Assembly (NCBI GenBank): GCA_902781325.1
Contig: CACZJD010000017.1
Location: 1-36,533 of the forward strand
Source of the DNA: an uncultured Lachnospiraceae bacterium
Lineage (GTDB): Bacteria; Bacillota; Clostridia; Lachnospirales; Lachnospiraceae
DNA: 36,533 nt
Direction of reading: 5' to 3'
Shown: positions 14,469 to 25,026 of the stretch, piece after piece
How the letters are laid out: every line of letters begins with the position of its first letter
Position numbering within the stretch: the first letter of the stretch is position 1
The notes under the pieces: generated by a model
What the model saw: only the letters and a program-made list of their open reading frames with translations
Told to the model about the DNA's origin: nothing
Database searches by the model: none
Position numbers and translations under genes: made by a program

Positions 14469-15482
14469 TCAGAGCCTCACCACCACGTCAATGCCGTAGC
14501 GAAGCACAGCCGGGTCGACTTTCTGTATTTTATAACTGCCGACACTGTCGACGCTCACAACGCTGACGTAGCCGTCACCCATCTTCTTATCATGCAGCAC
14601 AGCGTGGTAGACTTCCTCGGGATCCGCATGGACCCTGGCGGGAAGGTGCAGCGCTCCGAGCACAGGGAGCAGGCGGGATCTCACCGCCGGCGAGCACATG
14701 GGGATCATGCCCATCGCTACGCATTCTCCGTGCAGAAGGCCGGTGACGCTCTCTATTCCGTGGCCGATGGTGTGGCCGAAGTTCAATATTTTGCGGACGC
14801 CGCCCTCGCGCTCGTCCTGTTCCACGACTGTTTTCTTGACGATGAGGGACGCGGCGATGATCTTCTCAAGATCCAAAGGCGCTCTTGTATTCGCGAAGTC
14901 CTCGAACATCGCAAAGAGCTCCGGATCAGCGATCAGCCCTGCCTTTACAGCCTCCGCGAGACCGCTGGATTTCTGCCGGTCAGAAAGAGTATCGAGGGTG
15001 TCGGGATCGATCAGCACCTTCTTCGGCTGCCAGAACGCGCCGACAATGTTCTTGACGCCTGCGAGGTTGATCGCTGTTTTGCCGCCGATAGAGCTGTCCA
15101 CCTGGGACAGGATCGTAGTCGGAATGTTGTAGAAGTCGATCCCGCGCATATAGCAGGCTGCCGTGAAGCCGCCCAGGTCTCCAGCGACGCCGCCACCGAC
15201 GGAACAGACGCAGTCGCCGCGGGTAAAGCCGAGTTCCAGCATCTCGGTCAGCAGTTCTTCCAAACCAGCGAAACTCTTGCTGCCCTCCCCCTGAGGTACA
15301 GTGTGGATATGCGGCTCTCTGCACTGGTCCGCGACTGTCTGTGCATACTGCGCCGGAACGCCGTCATCGGTGAGAATGAACACCTTCCTGTCGAGGTTTA
15401 ATTGTTCCCCCGCTTTCTTAAGGCATCCTCTCTCCAGCACTATATCGTAACCCGAATCCCCGAGTTCCATGCGGATGATCAT
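14469..15482 (-). CDS. aroB: 3-Dehydroquinate synthase
   Basis: Second shikimate-pathway enzyme, converting DAHP to 3-dehydroquinate with NAD+ and a divalent metal. The 337 residues include the NAD-binding GGGVAGDLGGFTAACYMRG (about 96-114), IPTTILSQVDSSIGGKTAIN with the substrate lysine, the metal-site VVEQDERE, NFGHTIGHGIE, and HGECVAMGM. The ATG overlaps the pheA stop by 4 nt, so translation is coupled. It is the middle gene of pheA-aroB-aroF. All key residues are present. Confidence 0.95.
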   Translation of the reverse strand: MIIRMELGDSGYDIVLERGCLKKAGEQLNLDRKVFILTDDGVPAQYAQTVADQCREPHIHTVPQGEGSKSFAGLEELLTEMLELGFTRGDCVCSVGGGVAGDLGGFTAACYMRGIDFYNIPTTILSQVDSSIGGKTAINLAGVKNIVGAFWQPKKVLIDPDTLDTLSDRQKSSGLAEAVKAGLIADPELFAMFEDFANTRAPLDLEKIIAASLIVKKTVVEQDEREGGVRKILNFGHTIGHGIESVTGLLHGECVAMGMIPMCSPAVRSRLLPVLGALHLPARVHADPEEVYHAVLHDKKMGDGYVSVVSVDSVGSYKIQKVDPAVLRYGIDVVVRL

Positions 15483-16591
15483 ATCGTCTCTCCTCCCTGC
15501 TGTATATTTGACGTCGCGGTATAGCGCCCGACTACCTTAAGTCCCGGGCAGGTCCCGCGGAGCGCGCTGATCATGCGCTTTCCGTTCTCGGAGGAGTCAT
15601 CTCCCTCCACTTCCGCGTAAAAATAGTAATGCCACGGAAGGTCTTTCATGGGACGTGAGCGCAATACGCGCATGTTGAAATTGTAGGCACTGATCACATT
15701 GACCGCTTTGGCAAGGCCGCCGGCCTCATCCTTGACGGTGAACAGAAGCAGGAACGCGCCTGCGTCTTTCCTGATCGCCATCTTGGTCTCTACTCTTGAA
15801 AATACCGCGAAGCGGGTCGTGTTCACCTTGCTCTCGTTGATATCGTGATCCAGGATCTGCAGCCCATAGAGATCGGCGGTCTCTTCACTGGCAATGGCCG
15901 CTGTGCTGCGGTCTTCGTCCTGCGCCACTTTCTGGGCTGCCAGAGCCGTGTTGGCCATACTGACCGCGTCAAAGCCGTGCTTGCGGATGTATGACCTGCA
16001 CTGGGAAATCGCCTGGGGGTGGCTGTACACAGTCCTGATCCCGGAAACATCAGTTCCGGGCAGTCCCAGAAGATTCTGGTTGATCGACAGGTCGTAGACG
16101 CCGTTCACATACAGATCTCCGGAGAACATCAGGTCCAGCACCTGTCCGACTTCGCCGGCAAAACTGTTCTCGATGGGCAGCACCGCCACATCGCATTCTC
16201 CCTTTTCCACAGCTTCGTACGCTGACTCGAAGGACGGATAAGATTCCAGTTCACCGTCAGGGAAAATGCGCCCCGCGGCAATGTGCGCAAAGGCGCCCTC
16301 CACGCCGCTGTAAGCTACCCTGAGGCCTTCCATCAGATAGTGCTGCCAGCGCTTGCTGACATCCATCGTATCCTGCAGGAAATTCACGTAGAAAGAACGC
16401 AGTTCCGGATCCTCCACCAGAGCGCTCCTGCCCTTAATGACTCTGGCCTCCTGCTCTTTATCTTCGATGGGAAGCCCTCTCTCTTTCTTATATGCAGCGA
16501 CTGATCTGACGGCTTCCATTCTCTTTACAAAAAGCTTCGCCATCTCCTCGTCGACCTGTCTGATCACTTCTCTGCTTTCTTGCAAGTCCAT
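15479..16591 (-). CDS. pheA: Bifunctional chorismate mutase/prephenate dehydratase (P-protein)
   Basis: Converts chorismate to prephenate and then phenylpyruvate, the phenylalanine branch. The AroQ chorismate mutase domain covers about residues 1-88, with the LFVKRMEAVRSVAAYKKERG helix. The dehydratase covers about 90-270, with YSGVEGAFAH, PIENSFAGEVG and the catalytic NTTRF. The C-terminal ACT domain covers about 283-362. In the ACT domain the classical Phe-binding motifs GALV and ESRP read GGLA and RSRP; this may be lineage-typical rather than a loss of feedback. First gene of a three-gene operon, overlapping aroB by 4 nt, with CAGGAG upstream. Confidence 0.95.
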   Translation of the reverse strand: MDLQESREVIRQVDEEMAKLFVKRMEAVRSVAAYKKERGLPIEDKEQEARVIKGRSALVEDPELRSFYVNFLQDTMDVSKRWQHYLMEGLRVAYSGVEGAFAHIAAGRIFPDGELESYPSFESAYEAVEKGECDVAVLPIENSFAGEVGQVLDLMFSGDLYVNGVYDLSINQNLLGLPGTDVSGIRTVYSHPQAISQCRSYIRKHGFDAVSMANTALAAQKVAQDEDRSTAAIASEETADLYGLQILDHDINESKVNTTRFAVFSRVETKMAIRKDAGAFLLLFTVKDEAGGLAKAVNVISAYNFNMRVLRSRPMKDLPWHYYFYAEVEGDDSSENGKRMISALRGTCPGLKVVGRYTATSNIQQGGETI

Positions 16592-16657
16592 TGTTGTCTC
16601 CTGTCTGTATATACTTCGGTTTCCCGTTATTTAGCACTTTAAACCGTTAACATGTCG

Positions 16658-16686
16658 AAAGTATCATTTCTTTATGAACTAGTCAA
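16658..16686 (-). promoter_or_regulatory. Promoter of pheA-aroB-aroF
   Basis: On the minus strand, TTGACT (16686-16681) and TACTTT (16663-16658) are 17 nt apart, with an extended TGA just before the -10. The leader is only about 60 nt, and no T-box or leader peptide was seen. Confidence 0.5.
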
Positions 16687-16729
16687 GCGCAATCTGTGTT
16701 TTGCAGTATTCTTTTATCTGATCCTGCGT

Positions 16730-16735
16730 TATAAT
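16730..16735 (+). promoter_or_regulatory. -10 element of the EamA exporter gene
   Basis: A perfect TATAAT lies 57 nt before the start codon at 16793. The -35 is not clear. Confidence 0.4.
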
Positions 16736-16792
16736 TGCGTGGATGCAAAAACATTGTAAGCAACCTGATCTTAATTTTAACGAGGCAAATCT

Positions 16793-17695
16793 ATGCAATC
16801 GAAAACACCCGATAAAAAAGCCCCCGGAGGGGCTTCTTCCACACCCGCTGTCAATCGCACGAAAGGAATCCTGTTCATTCTGTCGGCAGCCTTTTTCTTC
16901 TCGCTGATGACCGTCTTCGTGCGGCTCTCCGGCGATGTGCCGACTATGCAGAAGGCCTTCTTCAGGAATATTGTCGCCGCCTTCCTCGCGGCCTTCATCC
17001 TTATGCGCTCCGGAGAAAAGTTCTATATTCCCCGCACAAGCCTCATGGATGTGTTCCTGCGCTGCAGCATCGGCACGATGGGCATTCTCTGCAATTTCTG
17101 GGCCGTGGACCACATGAGGATCGCCGACGCCAACATCCTGAACAAGCTCTCTCCCTTTTTTGCCATCCTGATGTCTATCTTCATCCTGAAAGAAAGACCG
17201 AACCGGGTCGAATGGCTCAGTGTCCTGATGGCCTTCACTGGAGCAGCCTTTGTCGCCAAGCCGGGCGCAGGCATCGCGTCCTTCCCGGCGCTGGTCGCCA
17301 TCCTCGGCGGATTCACTGCAGGAACTGCCTACACCTTTGTGCGCAAACTGGGCCTCAGCGGTGTGAAGGGACCGGTGATCGTCTTCTCCTTCTCTGTATT
17401 CTCAACCTTGATCCTGCTCCCTAACATCCTGCTCAACTACCATCCGATGTCTATAATGCAGTTTATCTTCCTGGTCCTGGCAGGCTGCTCCGCGGCAATC
17501 GCGCAGCTCTCCGTCACTGCTGCTTACCAGAACGCTCCGGCAAGAGATATCTCCGTTTTCGACTACTCACAAGTCGTATACGCAGCGATATTTGGCTTCC
17601 TGCTGTGGGGCGAGATCCCTGACGCGTGGAGCTTCCTTGGGTATGCGATCATCATCGGAACGGCTTTCGGAAAGTGGTATTGGATGACGAAATAA
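16793..17695 (+). CDS. EamA/DMT-family metabolite exporter
   Basis: A 300-residue inner-membrane protein of the drug/metabolite transporter superfamily, with ten predicted helices in two EamA repeats (about residues 23-155 and 165-297). Typical features are the LSAAFFFSLMTVFVRL first helix, RNIVAAFLAAFIL, ANILNKLSPFFAILMSIFILKERP closing the first repeat, and SVFDYSQVVYAAIFGFLLWGEIPD in the second. Relatives export amino acids or other small metabolites; the substrate here is unknown. GAGG lies 7 nt before the ATG. Codons 6-15 contain a perfect 7-bp GC-rich hairpin (16818-16835), which is odd so close to a start. It diverges from pheA. Confidence 0.88.
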   Translation: MQSKTPDKKAPGGASSTPAVNRTKGILFILSAAFFFSLMTVFVRLSGDVPTMQKAFFRNIVAAFLAAFILMRSGEKFYIPRTSLMDVFLRCSIGTMGILCNFWAVDHMRIADANILNKLSPFFAILMSIFILKERPNRVEWLSVLMAFTGAAFVAKPGAGIASFPALVAILGGFTAGTAYTFVRKLGLSGVKGPVIVFSFSVFSTLILLPNILLNYHPMSIMQFIFLVLAGCSAAIAQLSVTAAYQNAPARDISVFDYSQVVYAAIFGFLLWGEIPDAWSFLGYAIIIGTAFGKWYWMTK

Positions 17696-17726
17696 CACCG
17701 TGATGAGCCGCCTTGACATGCGCCCT

Positions 17727-17762
17727 AAACGAGCCCTTAGAGATACCTCTAAGGGCTCGTTT
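17727..17762. terminator. Bidirectional terminator between EamA and GH2 genes
   Basis: A perfect 16-bp stem (17727-17742 with 17747-17762) closes a 4-nt ATAC loop between two convergent genes. AAA and TTT at the base serve both directions, although the T-tracts are short. Confidence 0.7.
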
Positions 17763-17810
17763 ACAGCACTAACAGTCTGATCTCCTACAAGTATGCCCCA
17801 GCTGAAAACC

Positions 17811-19577
17811 TCAAGCCTTCCTGACTTTCCTGTCATAGGTAAGAAGCCCGTTGGTCTCCTCCTCGATATCCGAGACCTGGGTGTACACAGCGGCGCAGAG
17901 ACCGTCGCTGACAAGTCCCTGAACAGTCTTCATCATCTCTGCAAAAGCGCCGGGGAACTCCTCCTCCGAAGTCTGGTGATATCCGTAGACCTCAGAGCTC
18001 ATGGAGTGCTCCGGAATCTGGCAGTTAATACCGCCGTATTCAGAAATCACAAAAGCCCGGTTGTCTTTCTCAACCTTCAATGGACGGAAATAATTGTGCA
18101 CGCTTCGCACATCGCCGCCTCCCTGGTCGAACCAGCCGCTGGCGTGGTCCACAGGTCTTGTGGAATCTGCTTTCCTGACAATGTCCGTGATCCGGAGCGC
18201 GTCAAACTGGCCCCATCCCTCATTGAAGGGGACCCACAGACCCACGCAGGGGCAGTTGTACAACTGCCTGATCATGCGGACGATATCTCTCTCGAACCGC
18301 TGCCGGGCCTTCTCGTCTTCACGAGCAAAGAGCTTATAATGGTTGTCGCGCAAGATCCTCCCAGCCGCGGGGATGACCGTCGGAAGGTAGGTCTCAAGGA
18401 GCGACTGCACGGGACCTCCGCCGTTGACCATGTCCTGCCAGACCACCATTCCCAGGCGGTCGCAGTGATAGTACCAGCGGGCGGGCTCTATTTTGACATG
18501 CTTGCGGAGCATGTTGAAGCCGAGCTCTTTCATCTGTTCGATGTCGTAGATCATCGCCTCTTCCGCCGGCGGCGTCATAAGGCTCTCGGGCCAGTATCCC
18601 TGGTCCAGGATCCCGTTGAAGAAGTATGGCTCGCCGTTCAAAAGCAGCCGGGCTTTTCCCGTCTCATCCGTCCCCACGCCAAAAGAGCGCATGGCAAAAT
18701 AGCTCTCGACCACATCTTCTCCCGCCTCGATCCGCAGGTCGTACAGTTCCGGGTGTTCCGGACTCCAAAGACGAGGATTCTTAACAGGAATCCGCACTTT
18801 GAGCTGTGAAGACAGCGGATATGAGAAAGTTTCAGCGCAGTCCTCGACTGTGATCCGGACCTCCGCATCTTTCGACATCCACAGCGCAACTTCCACTGCT
18901 TCCTCTTCGGGGAGGGGCGTGATCCGCATATGCCGGATGTAGTTCTCAGGAACCGTCTCCATCCACACCGTCTGCCAGATCCCGCTCTGGGCGTGATAGA
19001 ACATGCCTCCGGGATTAAGGGTCTGCTTGCCGCGGCACTCATTTCCCTCATCTGTGTCATCCCACACGAACACTTTGAGCTCATTGTCGCCGGGCTCCAC
19101 ATATTCCGTCACGTCGAAGCTGAAGGACAAGTATCCGTTCCGATGGCTTCCTACTTTCTGATCATTCCAATATACGGTGCAGCGCTCGTCCACTGCGCCG
19201 AAGTGCAGAATCAGCCGCCTGCCCTCCGGCAGATGAAGGTCTTCAATAGTTCTTCTGTACCAGAGAGTCTCGCCGGGCTGCAGGATGCGGTTTACTCCCG
19301 AGCGCCTCGTCTCGGGAGAAAAGGGCACCAGGATCCTGCCGTCAGAAGACAATTCTGTATTATTTTCTAATACAGATTCTGTGCAGAATCCATATTCCCA
19401 CCAGCCGTTCAGACAGGTCCAGTCCGCGCGCCTCATCTGCGGTCTGGGATATTCCGGCAGCGGCACGGTCCCGGGTCTGTCGTCTGCCTGCTCGCTCCAC
19501 ACAGTGCACAACTGTCGGATCTCAGCTTCTTTCTTCCTGCCAAGCTGCAAGGATGCGATCGCGTCTTTCAGTCTCAT
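17811..19577 (-). CDS. Glycoside hydrolase family 2 protein (beta-galactosidase/glucuronidase-like)
   Basis: A 588-residue GH2 enzyme without signal peptide, so probably cytoplasmic. The N-terminal jelly-roll is at about 50-205 (FGAVDERCTVYWNDQKVGSHRNGYLSF). An immunoglobulin-like domain is at about 210-300. The TIM-barrel from about 310 carries the acid/base E453 in PFNEGWGQF and the nucleophile E513 in ISEYGG. Shorter than LacZ and close to the compact GH2 group found in Firmicutes. The sugar specificity is unknown. The ATG lies 5 nt after the stop of a large membrane-protein gene, and the ribosome site is weak, so it is likely translated by coupling to that gene. Confidence 0.9.
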   Translation of the reverse strand: MRLKDAIASLQLGRKKEAEIRQLCTVWSEQADDRPGTVPLPEYPRPQMRRADWTCLNGWWEYGFCTESVLENNTELSSDGRILVPFSPETRRSGVNRILQPGETLWYRRTIEDLHLPEGRRLILHFGAVDERCTVYWNDQKVGSHRNGYLSFSFDVTEYVEPGDNELKVFVWDDTDEGNECRGKQTLNPGGMFYHAQSGIWQTVWMETVPENYIRHMRITPLPEEEAVEVALWMSKDAEVRITVEDCAETFSYPLSSQLKVRIPVKNPRLWSPEHPELYDLRIEAGEDVVESYFAMRSFGVGTDETGKARLLLNGEPYFFNGILDQGYWPESLMTPPAEEAMIYDIEQMKELGFNMLRKHVKIEPARWYYHCDRLGMVVWQDMVNGGGPVQSLLETYLPTVIPAAGRILRDNHYKLFAREDEKARQRFERDIVRMIRQLYNCPCVGLWVPFNEGWGQFDALRITDIVRKADSTRPVDHASGWFDQGGGDVRSVHNYFRPLKVEKDNRAFVISEYGGINCQIPEHSMSSEVYGYHQTSEEEFPGAFAEMMKTVQGLVSDGLCAAVYTQVSDIEEETNGLLTYDRKVRKA

Positions 19578-19582
19578 AATTC

Positions 19583-21946
19583 TCAGACCACCACATTTGA
19601 TTTGAATTTACACTTTAGTTTTTCTTTGTTTTTGTAAAACAAGCGGAACAAAACCACCAGCCACGCAATCAATGACAGGATCTCAGAGATCCTCCAGAAC
19701 AGCGGCTCGACAAAGCGTATCAGCAAGTCTCCCTCATATCCCGGCGGTACAGTGATCAGAACACAATTCTTATCCGATTTTTCAAATGGCATTATATCGC
19801 CTGTCCGGCCGTCTTTAAGTTCGTTAACCTGATAATGGTTATATGCAAAAATCGGCACTTCGATCTTTGCTTCCTGTTTGGAATCCATATTATGTACATG
19901 CAGTACTGCTTTGCCGTTTACCTTCTCATACCCTTCTGCGACCGCAGTTCCTTCCGTCACCCTGCACTCTGATATGCTGCTGTCCGCGCCTTTAGTTCCT
20001 TCCAGGAAATACAGGGTATCTGTTTTGGTGTAACTCGCCAGATTACTCCATCTGTTGAGTGCTGTGTAATCATAAAGGATGTAGTAATAATATGCGCATC
20101 CGACAAGAAGGGAAACCATTATCGCTGCGAAACAGACCTTATAAACACCAGGCTTATTGTCTCTGAAATAGTTCAGGGCCAGCACAGCAGAGATTGTGAT
20201 CAGTATCGATGCGGCTGAGAAAAATCTCCACGAAAACTGTATTGTTCCCAGCATATAACCAAACCTTTTCAGTCCAAGCAGATTCTGTATCCTGTTCCAT
20301 GGAAACAGTTTGCAGACAACCACCACATTCATTAAAGAAAGCGCGCAAAAAATACGGAATGTCTGAAGTTTCTCCCGCTCTGCCCCGTCAAATGACTCTG
20401 TATTTTTATAACAATACAGACAATACAGCATGATTATAATGCAAACCAAAGAGGCTGCTCCGATGGATACCCAGGTTCTGATCTCATGCCCCGGTGTAAA
20501 TGCCGAAAACAGGGACAGATATGTTCTGGTCGTCTCACCCAGCATTCTAAGGTCACTCGTTTGCACCACTGTTGTCTGGTTTTTAAAAGAATCAAGGAAT
20601 GGCACCAGAAACCAGGCTGTCAGCAATATACTTGCAAATATTGCTTTCAGCATCGCCTTTATTCTCTTTACATCCAAAAATCTGGTCAACGACATAATAC
20701 AGACAATAGCAATATCAACGGCTGCTACCTCCGCTGTTACAATATGACTCATTATGACGCCTGACATACCGGCTGCCAGCGGAAACCAGTTGATCTCACC
20801 TTGCCCGTCTTTTCTTAATATGTTATACAGGCCGACAACTATAAGCGGCAAAAAGCACATTGCCGTATATTCGCCGAGCGCTGCGCGGTTAGTCAGATTT
20901 GCAATTCTATATGTACAAAGCATATACAGCATAGTGCCCAGAAACATCAGACTTCGCTTATCAGTAAACTTGGATACTGCGTAATATGCGCTGATCCCTG
21001 TAAAAAAGTTGACCGCGATCGCATAGAATTGATAACACATTCTGAGCGGCAGATGAAGATTATATAAAAGTGCCGGCAAATATAAGAAAATATCACAATA
21101 ATACAGGGAATTGGCATACCCGAAGCCGTTGTTTAACTCTGTCGCGATTCTGACCGGAAACTGTCCGTTTGACAATTCTTTTGCGATCGTGACTATACGG
21201 GCCATGTGGAACCAAAGGTCATATCCCGCGTAAAGCCCGCTCTCAACAAACGAAGCACTTGCGATCAGTGTCGCCAACAGTACTGCGGCGGCAGGCTTAC
21301 TGATCCTGATCGCACAGTCTGTAAAAAACAAAAGGTATAAAAGATCGATTACTATGAAGAATATGAGAACTCCGAGGAATCTCACCGCCCTGTACCCGGT
21401 ATATTCTGCTATCTGGCAGCCGCTTATCCGCAGTATTCCCTGTCCATTGTAGCGAATATTAAACTTCAGGTCATTGCAGCCGGAAAAAACAGGGATCCAA
21501 AGTCTTCCCTCAGCCATGGTATGTCCATCATCAAAGGTCAGTGTATCTGCTTCAATTTCATGATGTTCGCTCGAGATCGTAATAGTTCCCGATGATTTAG
21601 TATAATCTCTGTTTCCGTTAGTATCCGATTCGTAAGAAACAATAAGATCGTACGCCCCCGACGGCAGCGAAAAGGATTCGCCCGATACCGTCTGCCGGTT
21701 TTCGTCCGAGATACCTTCCGCCGGCAAAATGGTCAGCGTCCCTCCCGCCATTTCTACATTCGAACTGTCTTCATATTTGAAATCAGATAAGGCATAATTG
21801 GAGGATATTTCAGGTGTAAATATGGCTTTAAACAATAAAATACCGAGGCATATAATCTCAACGCAGAGTATGGCTATAAAGAAAACGCTGTTTCCGGCCT
21901 TTTCTTTGATCAGCCTGATCATCTCCTTTTTCTCCGGTTTGACCAT
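19583..21946 (-). CDS. Large polytopic membrane protein, PTPS-related/YfhO-like (possible GT-C glycosyltransferase)
   Basis: A 787-residue protein with one N-terminal helix, an extracellular beta-rich region of about 170 residues, then a dozen or so membrane helices and a second outer domain before a last helix. The block with DLWFHMARIV, NGQFPVRI and NGFGYANSLYYCDIFLYLPALL matches the family called 6-pyruvoyl-tetrahydropterin synthase related (a misnomer; these are GT-C/YfhO-like membrane proteins). Function inferred only: lipid-linked sugar transfer or cell-surface glycan assembly. The start is the ATG at 21946 with GGGAGAGG about 10 nt before; a TTG at 21985 inside guaA is less likely. Base use looks richer in AT than in the flanking genes. 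Confidence 0.75.
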   Translation of the reverse strand: MVKPEKKEMIRLIKEKAGNSVFFIAILCVEIICLGILLFKAIFTPEISSNYALSDFKYEDSSNVEMAGGTLTILPAEGISDENRQTVSGESFSLPSGAYDLIVSYESDTNGNRDYTKSSGTITISSEHHEIEADTLTFDDGHTMAEGRLWIPVFSGCNDLKFNIRYNGQGILRISGCQIAEYTGYRAVRFLGVLIFFIVIDLLYLLFFTDCAIRISKPAAAVLLATLIASASFVESGLYAGYDLWFHMARIVTIAKELSNGQFPVRIATELNNGFGYANSLYYCDIFLYLPALLYNLHLPLRMCYQFYAIAVNFFTGISAYYAVSKFTDKRSLMFLGTMLYMLCTYRIANLTNRAALGEYTAMCFLPLIVVGLYNILRKDGQGEINWFPLAAGMSGVIMSHIVTAEVAAVDIAIVCIMSLTRFLDVKRIKAMLKAIFASILLTAWFLVPFLDSFKNQTTVVQTSDLRMLGETTRTYLSLFSAFTPGHEIRTWVSIGAASLVCIIIMLYCLYCYKNTESFDGAEREKLQTFRIFCALSLMNVVVVCKLFPWNRIQNLLGLKRFGYMLGTIQFSWRFFSAASILITISAVLALNYFRDNKPGVYKVCFAAIMVSLLVGCAYYYYILYDYTALNRWSNLASYTKTDTLYFLEGTKGADSSISECRVTEGTAVAEGYEKVNGKAVLHVHNMDSKQEAKIEVPIFAYNHYQVNELKDGRTGDIMPFEKSDKNCVLITVPPGYEGDLLIRFVEPLFWRISEILSLIAWLVVLFRLFYKNKEKLKCKFKSNVVV

Positions 21947-21971
21947 CTTTACTAATCCTCTCCCTGTAAAA

Positions 21972-23528
21972 TCACTCCAGTTCAATCGTTCCCGGCGGCT
22001 TGCTCGTCAGGTCATAGAGCACTCTGTTGACGCCTTTCACCTCGTTAATGATACGCGTCATGCAGATCTGCAGCACATTCCACGGGATCTCCGCCGCTTC
22101 CGCCGTCATGAAATCGCTCGTCAGCACGCCTCGCAGGGCCACTGCGTAATCGTAAGTCCTTCCATCGCCCATGACGCCCACTGACCTCATATTGGTAAGC
22201 GCGGCAAAAAATTGTCCTTTTCCGACATCAATGCCGCCCTTTTCCAGTTCCTCGCGGAAGATCGCGTCCGCCTCCTGAACGATCCGGACCTTCTCAGCTG
22301 TGACATCGCCGACGATCCTGACGCCCAAGCCGGGGCCCGGGAAAGGCTGCCGGAATACAAGATGCCTGGGAAGGCCAAGTTCCAGCCCTGTCTGCCTGAC
22401 TTCATCCTTGAAGAGCATCCGAAGAGGCTCTACGATCTCCTTGAAGTTCACATGCTCCGGCAGTCCGCCGACATTATGGTGGGACTTGATCACCGCGCCG
22501 CCGCTTCCGGTGCCGCTCTCCACCACATCAGGATAGATGGTTCCCTGCGCCAGAAAGTCCACTTCTCCGATCCTTTTGGCTTCTTCTTCAAATACATTGA
22601 TGAATTCCGCGCCGATGATCTTTCTCTTCATCTCCGGGTCTGTGATCCCGGCGAGTTTGATATAAAACCTGTCCTGCGCGTTGACTCTGACGAAATTGAG
22701 CTCGAAAGGTCCCTCGGGACCGAAAACCGCCTCCACTTCGTCTCCCTCGTCTTTTCTGAGAAGTCCGTGGTCCACGAATACGCAGGTGAGCTGCTTGCCG
22801 ACAGCTTTGGACAGAAGGGCTGCCGCCACGGAGGAATCCACTCCTCCGGAGAGTCCCAGAAGGACCTTGCCGTCTCCAATCTTCTCCCTAAGCTCCTTCA
22901 CGGTTGTCTCAACATAGGAGGACATCTTCCAGCTTCCGCTGCAGCCGCAAATATCCATTACAAAATTGCGCAGGAGCTGCGTTCCGAAAGGCGTATGCAC
23001 CACTTCCGGATGGAACTGGACCGCGTAGAGCCTGCTGCCGGAGTTCTCCATCGCTGCCACAGGGCAGTTCTCCGTGTGGGCGGAGATCTTAAACCCCCTG
23101 GGGGGATTGGCAATATAGTCCGTGTGGCTCATCCAGCAGGTGTTCTCAGCAGGAGAAATGCCCCCAAACAGTTTGGAGCCGCTGTCCGCGCCGTCCAGCG
23201 CTATTTTGGTATGCCCGTATTCGCTGACAGGGGCCGTCTTCACCGTGCCTCCCAGCTTGTGCGCCATGAGCTGCGAGCCGTAACAAATGCCCAGCACAGG
23301 GATTCCCAATCCGAAAAGGGCCCTGTCGCAGGTCGGAGAATCCTCTGCATAGACGCTGTTAGGGCCTCCGGTTAAGATGATTCCCTTGGGGTGCATCGCC
23401 AGGATCTCCCCCGGCGTGCGGGTGTAAGGGTGGATCTCACAGTATACATTGCACTCTCTGACTCTTCTCGCGATCAGCTGCTTGTACTGTCCGCCGAAAT
23501 CCAGAACAATGATGAGGTCTTTAACCAT
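21972..23528 (-). CDS. guaA: GMP synthase (glutamine-hydrolysing)
   Basis: Converts XMP to GMP using ATP and glutamine. The 518 residues hold a class I glutamine amidotransferase domain (about 4-190; nucleophile C82 in GICYGSQ, and QFHPEV). An ATP-pyrophosphatase domain (about 200-390) carries the P-loop [14 protein letters not shown]. The C-terminal dimerisation domain contains [15 protein letters not shown] and ends in KPPGTIELE. The ATG at 23528 has GGAGG 4 nt upstream; a TTG-led extension of the frame to 23549 has no support. It follows asnS by 57 nt with a terminator-like hairpin between, so expression may be partly separate. No guanine riboswitch was seen. Confidence 0.96.
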   Translation of the reverse strand: MVKDLIIVLDFGGQYKQLIARRVRECNVYCEIHPYTRTPGEILAMHPKGIILTGGPNSVYAEDSPTCDRALFGLGIPVLGICYGSQLMAHKLGGTVKTAPVSEYGHTKIALDGADSGSKLFGGISPAENTCWMSHTDYIANPPRGFKISAHTENCPVAAMENSGSRLYAVQFHPEVVHTPFGTQLLRNFVMDICGCSGSWKMSSYVETTVKELREKIGDGKVLLGLSGGVDSSVAAALLSKAVGKQLTCVFVDHGLLRKDEGDEVEAVFGPEGPFELNFVRVNAQDRFYIKLAGITDPEMKRKIIGAEFINVFEEEAKRIGEVDFLAQGTIYPDVVESGTGSGGAVIKSHHNVGGLPEHVNFKEIVEPLRMLFKDEVRQTGLELGLPRHLVFRQPFPGPGLGVRIVGDVTAEKVRIVQEADAIFREELEKGGIDVGKGQFFAALTNMRSVGVMGDGRTYDYAVALRGVLTSDFMTAEAAEIPWNVLQICMTRIINEVKGVNRVLYDLTSKPPGTIELE

Positions 23529-23550
23529 ATTTCCTCCATAATATAACAAT

Positions 23551-23576
23551 GAAACAGGAGCTTGCGCCCCTGTCTC
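23551..23576 (-). terminator. Hairpin with GNRA loop between asnS and guaA
   Basis: As minus-strand RNA, an 11-bp stem (two G-U pairs) encloses a GCAA tetraloop. The plus-strand equivalent has two mismatches, so the structure is strand-specific. ATTGTTATATT follows. It may be a partial terminator or a processing site. Confidence 0.5.
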
Positions 23577-23585
23577 ATGTATTTC

Positions 23586-24989
<1,404 letters not shown>

Positions 24990-25026
24990 AGTTTTATTTC
25001 CCACTCCTTTTGTTCAAAATATAGTT

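Noticed and set aside
13065-15401. Long open frame on the plus strand (about 778 codons) opposite DUF937, aroF and aroB
   Set aside because: It mirrors three well-supported minus-strand genes. No ribosome site, no recognisable domain; an effect of GC-rich third positions.
15479-16591. Loss of phenylalanine feedback in PheA from GALV to GGLA and ESRP to RSRP
   Set aside because: The surrounding ACT sequence looks like a lineage-typical variant, so the change alone does not support loss of regulation.
22212-23375. 387-codon open frame antisense to guaA, and a similar one at 23562-25034 antisense to asnS
   Set aside because: Both lie wholly over essential genes with clear motifs and show no coding evidence of their own.
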